DNA from: JBQCDV01 sp051960855 | Lineage (GTDB): Bacteria; Actinomycetota; Actinomycetes; JAJZTN01 | Direction of reading: 5' to 3' | Length of the DNA: 5,681 bases | Assembly (NCBI GenBank): GCA_051960855.1 | Contig: JBQCDV010000042.1 | Span: 1 to 5,681 of the forward strand | In this document: piece after piece, positions 1-5,277 of the stretch | How positions within the stretch are numbered: the stretch's first letter is position 1 | Layout of the letters: the number at the start of each line of letters is the position of its first letter | Position numbers and translations under genes: made by a program | Notes under the pieces: model-generated | Database searches by the model: none | Seen by the model: only the letters and a program-made list of their open reading frames with translations | What the model was told of the DNA's origin: nothing

Positions 1-1
1 A

Positions 2-91
2 CTCGCGAGTGCAGCTAACGCGGGGACCCGGACAACTGCGCGCACGAACGACGCCGGTGACGGTGACGCCCTCGACATCCCGCTCGCGTGA
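2..91 (+). CDS. Possible 3' end of an upstream gene (partial, 29 codons)
   Basis: The frame starting at base 2 is open from the window edge to a TGA at 89-91 and reads as a mixed, fairly polar tail ending in DALDIPLA. Most codons end in G or C, as in the other genes of this GC-rich genome, so it could be the C-terminus of a plus-strand gene that begins outside the window. No domain can be recognised in so short a piece. In DNA this GC-rich, stop codons are rare and short open frames arise by chance, so the call is tentative. Confidence 0.27.
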   Translation, partial: LASAANAGTRTTARTNDAGDGDALDIPLA

Positions 92-337
92 GCGGTGGTG
101 GCTGTCCCGCAGCCAGGAGTGCACACGCGAGCGGCGCAACCGGCCGCCGCAGCCCCGGGACCGGTCGGGATGACGCCGGCGGGGGCGGGGCGTGACCACG
201 ACGTCGGGAGGTCACCTGGCATCGTTGGACGCGTCGGACGCGGGGCTCGGGACGAGATCAGCGCGAGACCAGCACGAGACGACTACGGCATCAGCACGAG
301 CCCGGGCAGCATCAATCAGCGAGCAGAGGGGGACGGC
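92..337. other. Leader region upstream of the glycosyltransferase, no clear gene
   Basis: This stretch is open in the same frame as the downstream glycosyltransferase, with a GTG at 95, but the translation is low-complexity, rich in Gly, Arg, Ala and Pro. It uses codons such as AGA, AGG, CGA and GGA more than the gene that follows. There is no ribosome-binding site before the GTG at 95. A 6-bp hairpin (99-104 pairing with 110-115, 5-nt loop) lies just after the TGA at 89-91, but no T-run follows, so it is at best a weak terminator. A TTGGAC at 225-230 could be a -35 box, but no convincing -10 follows at the right spacing. Most likely it is a non-coding leader. Confidence 0.4.
325..333 (+). 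promoter_or_regulatory. Ribosome-binding site fixing the start of the membrane glycosyltransferase
   Basis: The purine run AGAGGGGGA ends 4 nt before the GTG at 338. It is the only good Shine-Dalgarno-like sequence in the upstream part of this open frame. It favours GTG 338 over the far-upstream GTG at 95. Confidence 0.6.
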
Positions 338-1873
338 GTGGACGCACTCCGCCCCTCGGGCCCCGCAGGCTCGGCGCTCCCGGGCCGGACACGGCGCCCC
401 TCGCGCTCCGCGCTCCCGGACCGCGCGCGCCGCGCCCGCCTCACCCGCCCCACGCGCCCACAGCTGCTGGCCGCGGCCGCAGCGGCGGTCGTCGGAGTGC
501 TCGCGTTCTTCCCGCACCTGACCACACCGTCGGTCGTCAACGACGAACTGGTCTACCGGCAGGCCGGTGTCGAATACGTCCGCGGCATCTGGACCCGCAA
601 CGACGAGCACCCGCCGCTGGCCAAGGAGCTCATCGGCCTGTCGCACTACGTGTTCGGCGGTTTCGGCAGCCCAGTCCTGGCCGACCGGCTGATAGGGGCG
701 CTCCTCGGCTTCCTCACCGGCGCCGTGCTGCTGGCGACCGCTCTCGTCATCACACGGCGCTGGGCCCCAGCGGTCACGGCAGGGCTCCTCTGGTGGGCAC
801 TCCCCCTGGCCCCAGGAATCGTCCGCGACCACGTCGCCCGCATTGCGACTCTCGAAGGACCACTTCTCTTCTTCCTCTCCTCCGCCCTGCTCGCGTGGGC
901 GGTCGCAGCCGACACCCGACGACGGCGCTGGCTCGTCGCGGCGGCGTTCGTCTCGGGTCTTGCCGGAGCCTGCAAGCTGACCGGTCTCGGCGCGCTCGCC
1001 GGCATCGTGCCCCTGCTGGTCCTGCACCGGCGGCAGCTCCCGCGGGCCGTCACGGATGCGGCGCTCGGGGTCGTCGCGGCGGCGGTCGGCTTCCTGCTGC
1101 CCTACCTGCCGATGGGGTCGCAGGCGCCGGGGGTGCTGCGGACGGCGTTCGCCTTCCAGTTCGCCCACGCCGACCGCGGTCATCTGCAGGAAGTCGCGGG
1201 GCACATCTACGCGCACCCGCCGTGGTGGGCGGAGTTCTGGTTCCAGGCGCAGTACCTCACCTGGCCGGCCCTCATCGCGCTCTATCTGCTCGCCGTCATC
1301 GGTCTCGTCCGCTGGCGCTGCTCGCCCGCGGCGTGGTCGGTCGCGGCCGTGCTCGTGGTCGGGCTGCTGGCCAACACCGTCTCGCCGTTGAAGCTGCCGC
1401 AGTACCACGACATCCTCGTCCCCGAGCTCGTCGTGCTGGCCAGCTGCGCCGTGGCCATCGTCGCGCGTCGGCGGTCGACCCCTCGTGCCCGAACGGCGTC
1501 CGCCGTCGTCCTCGTCTGCCTCCTCGTGCTCGCCGTGCGGGGCGTGGGCCACATCGCGGCGGTCGTGAGCGAGCAGCCGGAGGACTATGCCGCGGCGACG
1601 GACTACCTCCGTCAGCACCTGCAGCCTGGCGATCGGATCACGGTGTGGGGGGACACGGCCGCGGTGCGGGAGGCCCTTCCCTGCGCCTCGGTCAGCTCGA
1701 AGCTGCCCACCGGCGGCACGCCCGACGTGCTCATCACCGACCCCACCATCACCAACCGTCGGCCAGACGAGGACGTGCGGGAGTGGGTGTCACGGCATGG
1801 GCGGGAGTACCGGGAGCTGCGGTTCGAGCGGCTGCACGTCTTCGTGCTCGCGCCGGTTGCCGTGGGCGAGTAG
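338..1873 (+). CDS. Multi-pass membrane glycosyltransferase, PMT/ArnT-like (GT-C fold)
   Basis: Predicted 511-residue integral membrane protein that probably transfers a sugar from a polyprenyl-phosphate donor to an envelope acceptor on the outer face of the membrane. The first 40 residues are basic and Pro-rich (cytoplasmic), then come about ten hydrophobic segments from residue 42 to about 404. The first outside loop has the Asp-Glu pair (D69-E70) and NDEHPPLAKE (88-97), the hallmark of the PMT/ArnT families, where the loop acid is catalytic. RIATLEGPLLFF (168-179) and GACKLTG (210-216) match later conserved points of these families. Residues 405-511 form a soluble tail containing DYLRQHLQPGD, typical of the extracytoplasmic domain of actinobacterial relatives. 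The start is GTG 338 because of the site at 325-333; the frame stays open upstream to 92. Donor and acceptor cannot be named. The family call is firm and the exact role is not. Confidence 0.85.
   Translation: MDALRPSGPAGSALPGRTRRPSRSALPDRARRARLTRPTRPQLLAAAAAAVVGVLAFFPHLTTPSVVNDELVYRQAGVEYVRGIWTRNDEHPPLAKELIGLSHYVFGGFGSPVLADRLIGALLGFLTGAVLLATALVITRRWAPAVTAGLLWWALPLAPGIVRDHVARIATLEGPLLFFLSSALLAWAVAADTRRRRWLVAAAFVSGLAGACKLTGLGALAGIVPLLVLHRRQLPRAVTDAALGVVAAAVGFLLPYLPMGSQAPGVLRTAFAFQFAHADRGHLQEVAGHIYAHPPWWAEFWFQAQYLTWPALIALYLLAVIGLVRWRCSPAAWSVAAVLVVGLLANTVSPLKLPQYHDILVPELVVLASCAVAIVARRRSTPRARTASAVVLVCLLVLAVRGVGHIAAVVSEQPEDYAAATDYLRQHLQPGDRITVWGDTAAVREALPCASVSSKLPTGGTPDVLITDPTITNRRPDEDVREWVSRHGREYRELRFERLHVFVLAPVAVGE
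371..442 (+). repeat. In-frame 36-bp tandem duplication in the basic N-terminal tail
   Basis: Two adjacent 36-bp units (371-406 and 407-442) encode SALPGRTRRPSR and SALPDRARRARL, residues 12-35 of the glycosyltransferase. The match is strongest in the first half of each unit. The copies have diverged, so this is an old duplication in a cytoplasmic, non-catalytic region. Confidence 0.5.
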
Positions 1874-1887
1874 CACGACTTCGACGG

Positions 1888-1917
1888 TTGAGACGGCTAG
1901 AGTATCCGGCGTACTAT
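1888..1917 (+). promoter_or_regulatory. Promoter of the toxin-antitoxin operon
   Basis: TTGAGA at 1888-1893 (5 of 6 to the -35 consensus TTGACA) and TACTAT at 1912-1917 are separated by 18 bp. The expected RNA start is at about 1924, some 20 nt before the toxin start. The -10 box overlaps the left edge of a palindrome, the usual layout for a promoter repressed by an antitoxin. No other promoter of comparable quality was seen in the middle block. Confidence 0.6.
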
Positions 1918-1934
1918 TACCTAGTAGGTAAGAG
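1914..1934 (+). promoter_or_regulatory. Palindromic operator, probable binding site of the antitoxin
   Basis: The core TTACCTA-G-TAGGTAA (1917-1931) is a perfect 7+1+7 inverted repeat. It extends outward to 1914-1934 with one mismatched pair (9 of 10 pairs matching). It covers the end of the -10 box, the likely transcription start and part of the toxin's ribosome-binding region. Antitoxins of the HigA family bind such sites as dimers through their helix-turn-helix domains and repress their own operon. Binding here is an inference from position and symmetry. Confidence 0.62.
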
Positions 1935-1944
1935 GTAGCGTGAC

Positions 1945-2229
1945 GTGCGTGTGGGGTATGCCTCAGCCCGGTTAGCTAGGCAGTGCTCCAACAGCAAGAC
2001 GATGCAGGCCGCCTGGGGTGCGGACGTCGCGAAGGCGCTGGCGCGACGGCTGAAGGACATGGAAGCAGCGATAGACCCCGACGAGCTACTCATCCTCCCC
2101 GGCCGCTGGGAGTGGCTCAAGGGTGATCTGACCGGGAAGATGTCTGCCCGCCTCAGCGCCAACTGGCGCCTCATCTGCGAACCGCAGGACGACCGGATGC
2201 TCGTGGTCAGCGTCGTCGACTACCACTGA
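1945..2229 (+). CDS. higB: HigB/RelE-type toxin of a type II toxin-antitoxin pair
   Basis: Small 94-residue protein, the usual length for HigB-type toxins of the RelE superfamily, which cleave mRNA on the ribosome. The C-terminal half carries the family pattern: PGRWEWLKGDLTGKMSARL (52-70), then NWRLI (73-77), and the protein ends exactly in VVDYH. In characterised HigB the C-terminal Asp-Tyr-His and the Lys of the LKG motif are active-site residues; here they would be D92, Y93, H94 and K59. The position of the histidine found in Proteus HigB (HxxK) is Glu56 here. The start is GTG 1945, preceded by AAGAGG (1930-1935) with 9 nt spacing. It is first in the operon, 26 nt ahead of the antitoxin, the toxin-first order typical of higBA. 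The protein appears intact. Toxicity and target are inferred from the family. Confidence 0.85.
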   Translation: MRVGYASARLARQCSNSKTMQAAWGADVAKALARRLKDMEAAIDPDELLILPGRWEWLKGDLTGKMSARLSANWRLICEPQDDRMLVVSVVDYH

Positions 2230-2237
2230 AGGACGGG

Positions 2238-2247
2238 AAGGAGGAGG
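2238..2247 (+). promoter_or_regulatory. Strong ribosome-binding site of the antitoxin gene
   Basis: AAGGAGGAGG lies 8 nt before the ATG at 2256 and contains a full AAGGAGG core. It is clearly stronger than the toxin's AAGAGG before a GTG start, which fits higher synthesis of antitoxin than of toxin from one mRNA. Confidence 0.75.
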
Positions 2248-2255
2248 TTCGGGCG

Positions 2256-3362
2256 ATGGCGATCTATGAAAGCGAGCCTACGAACTACGCTGTGCCGCCG
2301 GGCGAGACGCTGGCTGAGTGGTTGGACGAGCGTGACATGTCGCAGGGACAGCTTGCCCAGCGTCTGAACCGTTCGACGAAGCACGTCAACCAGATCGTTA
2401 ACGGTGTCGCACCCATCCTGCCCAGCACCGCCATAGACCTGGAGTTTGTCACCGGCATCCCTGCTCGCTTCTGGCTCGCGCGAGAGGCGGCATACCGGGA
2501 GGATCTTGAGCGGATCAAGCGCAGCGAGGAAATCGGCGAGTCCGTCGAGTGGCTGAGCGAGATACCCGTCAAAGATCTGAGACGCCTAGGATTCGTATCC
2601 GCACCGGCAGGCGATAAGGCTGCGCTCGTTGTCGAGTCCTTGCGCTTCTTTGGTGTGCCCACCGTACAGACCTGGCGAGACCTGTACCTACAGCCCCAAG
2701 CCGCCTTCCGCCAAAGCCGAGTACACGAGATCTCTCCCGGCGCTGTGGCGACATGGCTCCGGCTGGGACAGCTCGAGGCGGAGCAGAGGCACGTCCCCCG
2801 ATTCAACCCTCACGTGCTGCGTCGTCAGCTGCCGGCAATGAGGGCCTTGAGCGCCAGCCGAGGCCCAGTCGGGTCTCACATCGTTGAGCTGGCCGCCGAG
2901 GCTGGTGTCGTGGTGGCGTTCATACCCGACATTGCGGGGACGAGAGCATCGGGTGCCACACACTGGGTGCGCTCTCGCCCCATCGTTCAATTGTCACTTC
3001 GAGGAAAGACCGACGATCGCTTCTGGTTCACCTTGTTTCACGAAATTGCACACGTCCTCCTCGACGATCGCGGCGACGTTTTCATCGAATCGGCAGGAAG
3101 CTCGAACGATGTTGACGACCGTGAACGTCGCGCGGACGAGTTTGCGGGAGAGGTCCTGATCCCCTCGGCGCAAGTGCCCGAGCTCGCACGACTGCGCAGC
3201 TTGGAGGAGGTCCGCGAGTTTGCCCTCCGTATCGGCGTGTCTCCCGGCGTCGTCGTCGGTCGCCTCCACCACGATGGGACGAGACCGTGGAGTTGGGGGG
3301 CGCGATTGAAGGCGCGCGTCGACTTCGCCCCCACGGACGCCAGCCCTCCCCCATCAGCCTGA
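2256..3362 (+). CDS. higA: HigA-type antitoxin fused to an ImmA/IrrE zinc-metallopeptidase domain
   Basis: A 368-residue protein, over three times a plain HigA. Residues 14-85 are a HigA-type helix-turn-helix: PPGETLAEWLDERDMSQGQL, recognition region around residues 39-50, then FWLAREAAYRED. This part should bind the operator at 1914-1934 and neutralise the toxin. Residues about 90-205 are a linker region with no motif I recognise. Residues about 205-340 match the ImmA/IrrE peptidase family: strands ending in VVVAFIP, the zinc motif FHEIAH (H262, E263, H266) and ERRADEFAGEVLIP (290-303), where E290 fits as third zinc ligand. All key residues are present, so the peptidase should be active. ImmA of ICEBs1 and IrrE/PprI of Deinococcus cleave repressors. 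Here the substrate could be the antitoxin itself or a neighbouring regulator, which is an inference. The GC content is lower than in the flanking genes, suggesting transfer. Confidence 0.86.
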   Translation: MAIYESEPTNYAVPPGETLAEWLDERDMSQGQLAQRLNRSTKHVNQIVNGVAPILPSTAIDLEFVTGIPARFWLAREAAYREDLERIKRSEEIGESVEWLSEIPVKDLRRLGFVSAPAGDKAALVVESLRFFGVPTVQTWRDLYLQPQAAFRQSRVHEISPGAVATWLRLGQLEAEQRHVPRFNPHVLRRQLPAMRALSASRGPVGSHIVELAAEAGVVVAFIPDIAGTRASGATHWVRSRPIVQLSLRGKTDDRFWFTLFHEIAHVLLDDRGDVFIESAGSSNDVDDRERRADEFAGEVLIPSAQVPELARLRSLEEVREFALRIGVSPGVVVGRLHHDGTRPWSWGARLKARVDFAPTDASPPPSA

Positions 3363-3364
3363 CC

Positions 3365-3574
3365 ATGAGTGTCGAGCCCTGCGGTCGGCTCGACGTACTG
3401 CACGAGGTAGGGCAGATTCGGCTCATGGCTCCCCGCCCTGCCAAGACCGGTCTCGCGGCCGTGGGCGATGCACCAGAGAAGGCGGCCTACAGCGCGGGAG
3501 CTATCCACAAGACAGCCGAGGCGCTGACAGTCAAAGCCGAGGCGCGGCGGCGCGGCCCGGGATGGGCAGACTAG
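3365..3574 (+). CDS. Small protein of unknown function in the toxin-antitoxin operon
   Basis: A 69-residue open frame whose ATG begins 2 nt after the antitoxin stop (TGACCATG), so it could be translated by re-initiation. No Shine-Dalgarno sequence is visible. Roughly three quarters of its codons end in G or C, as expected for a real gene here, and it fits between two genes of the same strand. It overlaps the next gene by 13 nt if that gene starts at 3562. The N-terminal half is mixed. The C-terminal half (residues about 45-65) is Ala/Glu/Lys/Arg-rich and likely helical, with the step AEALTVKAEAR. There is no signal peptide, membrane segment or motif I recognise. It could be a small regulator, a decayed gene, or merely a spacer before the nucleotidyltransferase. 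The frame also runs open back to 3287 inside the antitoxin gene. Confidence 0.45.
   Translation: MSVEPCGRLDVLHEVGQIRLMAPRPAKTGLAAVGDAPEKAAYSAGAIHKTAEALTVKAEARRRGPGWAD
3514..3545 (+). repeat. Perfect 11-bp direct repeat with 21-bp period
   Basis: AGCCGAGGCGC occurs at 3514-3524 and 3535-3545. The period is exactly seven codons, so each copy encodes Ala-Glu-Ala-(Leu/Arg) in the helical tail of the small protein. It may be a short in-frame duplication or a coincidence of Ala/Glu codons. Confidence 0.4.
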
Positions 3575-3909
3575 TCGTGATGTCGACCCATCCCTCTCCA
3601 GCGCGCCTCCCCTTGTCGGGTCCGATCGGGCGGCGGGTCCGACATCACGCCAACGCGATCAAGGAGATCGCCGCCCTCTACGGCGTGGACAACGTGCGCG
3701 TGTTCGGCAGCGTGGCCCGCGGTGATGACCGCCCTGACAGCGATGTCGACCTGCTGCTCGACTTTCCCGAGGGCATGGGGCTCTTTGCGCTCGGGCAGTT
3801 GCGGCGCGATCTGGAGGACTTGCTCGGCGTCGGCGTCGACGTGGTCCCGAACGACGGGATCAAGTCGCATGTCCGCGCGCGAGTCGAAGCCGACGTGGTC
3901 GCACTATGA
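3562..3909 (+). CDS. Minimal nucleotidyltransferase (MNT domain), MntA-like antitoxin
   Basis: A 115-residue single-domain protein of the DNA polymerase beta-type nucleotidyltransferase superfamily. The signature is complete: VFGSVARGDDRPDSDVDLLL (47-66), with GS-X10-DXD (G49-S50, D61, D63), and a third acidic residue, D93, in GVDVV. In MntA-HepT pairs the MNT protein is the antitoxin and adds AMP to a tyrosine of the HEPN toxin HepT; length and motifs match that group. Start candidates are ATG 3562, GTG 3577 and ATG 3580, none with a good ribosome-binding site; the longest is given. The stop at 3907-3909 overlaps the stop of the convergent membrane gene. No HEPN gene follows in the window, which is odd for this family. 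A housekeeping orphan role is also possible. Confidence 0.82.
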   Translation: MGRLVVMSTHPSPARLPLSGPIGRRVRHHANAIKEIAALYGVDNVRVFGSVARGDDRPDSDVDLLLDFPEGMGLFALGQLRRDLEDLLGVGVDVVPNDGIKSHVRARVEADVVAL

Positions 3910-5277
3910 GCGCTCGCCACGCGTCGCCACCACCAGCATCAGCGCCGTCAGACCCCAGTCCTCGTAGTTGAGGTCCCGCACCGGAGCCAGCAGGAAGCCC
4001 ACCACCAGCGGCAGGGCCATCGCCGCGGCGACAGCAGCGACCGGCGGGGCGAAGCCGGGCTCCCAGGCGCGCGGCCACAGGGCACGCGGCACCGAGAGCC
4101 ACGCCGACAGCGGCCGCACGCCGAGACCCATCCCCCGCCGCAACCGCCACCCCGCCCACAGCCCGACAAGGCCGCCGACCAGCAGGACGCCGGCCGCGGC
4201 GACCCGGGCAGGTCCGCTGCCGTTACCGAGCGCGTCAGACAGCGGGAACCACGCCGACCCGGCCAGCCGCTCCAACGGCTGGGAGCGCGCGACGGGCTCG
4301 GCGATCGCCGACAGCCCATCCAGACCGGGCGACGGCCACACCAGCAGCGGCACCTGCAGCAGCACCGCCACTAGACCGGCACCAACCGCGACCCACACTC
4401 CGGCGGCGACGAGCACGACCGGCAGCACCAGAGCAGCGGACGGCTTGACACTGATGGCGATCCCGACGAGCACCGCTGCCCACCACGGCCGTCGACGCGC
4501 GAGCAGCCACGCCGCAACCGCGACGGCGAGCGCAAGCAGCAGGTCGTTCGCGACCGTGAGGCCACCGTCGCGCACCAGCTCCGGGCTCACCGCGTAGGCC
4601 CACGCCGCCTGCAGCCCCTGCCGCGGCCGCCCGACCCGCACGCCGGCCCAGCCGAGGAAGCCGACCGCCACCGCACACGTCACCCACAGCACCAGCCGCG
4701 CGGCGACATGCTTGGCGTCGGGCGGGATCGCGGCGACAAACGGTAGGTGCGCGTAGATCGACGCCGCGGGGTACTGGTAGATCCCGATGACCGAGTCCCG
4801 GTTCGGCACCCGGTAGGGGTTCTGCCCGGCGAGCAGCGCACGCGCAGCGGTCTCACTGGCCCGCGGGATGTCCGAGATTCCCGGGTCGATCAGCCCGACC
4901 AGCACTCGCAGCCCCACCCCGAGGGCGGCGACCAGCCCCACCCCGACCCAGATCCCCGAACGCCGCCCGCGCCCCACCTCGCCGTCGTCGTCCTCGGGCG
5001 GTGCGGCGGACGAGGCGCGCACCAACCGCAGGCCGAGCCACGCCAGCACGGCGAGCGTCGCGACCGAAGCGATGACCGACGCCGTTCGGACCCCCAGCCA
5101 GTCGGGGGTGCGATGCAGCACGAGCGTCGGGACGGTCGCCGCCACCGTCACGCCCACGACGCCGAGCGAAGCCCGCAGGACGAGCAGCCCGATGACGAGC
5201 ACCGGAGTCAGGACCAGCCAGATGCCGACGGCGGTCGGAGTGCCGGGGCCGTAGAAGAAAAGGTCGTGCCAGTTCAC
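3904..5277 (-). CDS. Polytopic membrane glycosyltransferase, GT87/DUF2029-like
   Basis: A 457-residue protein with about eleven to thirteen hydrophobic segments and almost no soluble domain. It resembles the actinobacterial GT87 (DUF2029) polyprenol-phosphate-mannose-dependent mannosyltransferases, which build envelope lipoglycans such as phosphatidylinositol mannosides. Supporting features are an acidic loop after a membrane helix (LIDPGISDIPRASE, 129-142), the following ALLAGQNPY (147-155), the YQYPAASIYAHLPF loop (167-180), TVANDLLLAL (241-250) and SVKPSAALVLP (276-286). The hydrophilic stretch 88-107 (SSAAPPEDDDGEVGRGRR) is a loop between helices. The GTG start at 5277 overlaps the upstream gene's TGA by 4 nt (GTGA), so translation is probably coupled; no separate ribosome-binding site is evident. 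Family membership is likely, but the substrate is unknown and other GT-C families are possible. Confidence 0.72.
   Translation of the reverse strand: MNWHDLFFYGPGTPTAVGIWLVLTPVLVIGLLVLRASLGVVGVTVAATVPTLVLHRTPDWLGVRTASVIASVATLAVLAWLGLRLVRASSAAPPEDDDGEVGRGRRSGIWVGVGLVAALGVGLRVLVGLIDPGISDIPRASETAARALLAGQNPYRVPNRDSVIGIYQYPAASIYAHLPFVAAIPPDAKHVAARLVLWVTCAVAVGFLGWAGVRVGRPRQGLQAAWAYAVSPELVRDGGLTVANDLLLALAVAVAAWLLARRRPWWAAVLVGIAISVKPSAALVLPVVLVAAGVWVAVGAGLVAVLLQVPLLVWPSPGLDGLSAIAEPVARSQPLERLAGSAWFPLSDALGNGSGPARVAAAGVLLVGGLVGLWAGWRLRRGMGLGVRPLSAWLSVPRALWPRAWEPGFAPPVAAVAAAMALPLVVGFLLAPVRDLNYEDWGLTALMLVVATRGERS

Noticed and set aside
99..115. 6-bp hairpin as an intrinsic terminator after the partial gene at the left edge
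   Set aside because: The stem is short and no T-run follows; hairpins of this size are common by chance in GC-rich DNA.
95..337. N-terminal extension of the membrane glycosyltransferase from GTG 95
   Set aside because: There is no ribosome-binding site at 95, the sequence is low-complexity with atypical codons, and a good site sits just before GTG 338.
212..1618. Long minus-strand open frame of 468 codons opposite the membrane glycosyltransferase
   Set aside because: Its translation is a low-complexity mix of Arg, Glu, Asp and Gly with no family pattern. It mirrors the GC-rich codons of the real gene on the other strand, which has clear PMT motifs.
793..1938. Plus-strand open frame of 381 codons overlapping the membrane glycosyltransferase
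   Set aside because: It is Arg/Ala/Gly-rich noise in a shifted frame with no membrane segments or motifs, caused by the scarcity of stop codons in GC-rich DNA.
3038..3508. Minus-strand open frame of 156 codons opposite the end of the antitoxin and the small gene
   Set aside because: It overlaps the conserved HEIAH and ERRADEFA protease motifs on the other strand and shows no motif of its own.
3906..3971. 21-codon frame starting at the ATGA overlap, considered as a HEPN gene remnant
   Set aside because: The translation is Pro/Ser-rich and has no HEPN features; the bases encode the C-terminus of the membrane gene on the other strand, so the match is only in the overlap signal.
3968..4597. Plus-strand open frame of 209 codons opposite the GT87-like gene
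   Set aside because: It is Ser/Thr/Arg/Pro-rich and low-complexity; the opposite strand encodes a coherent multi-helix membrane protein.
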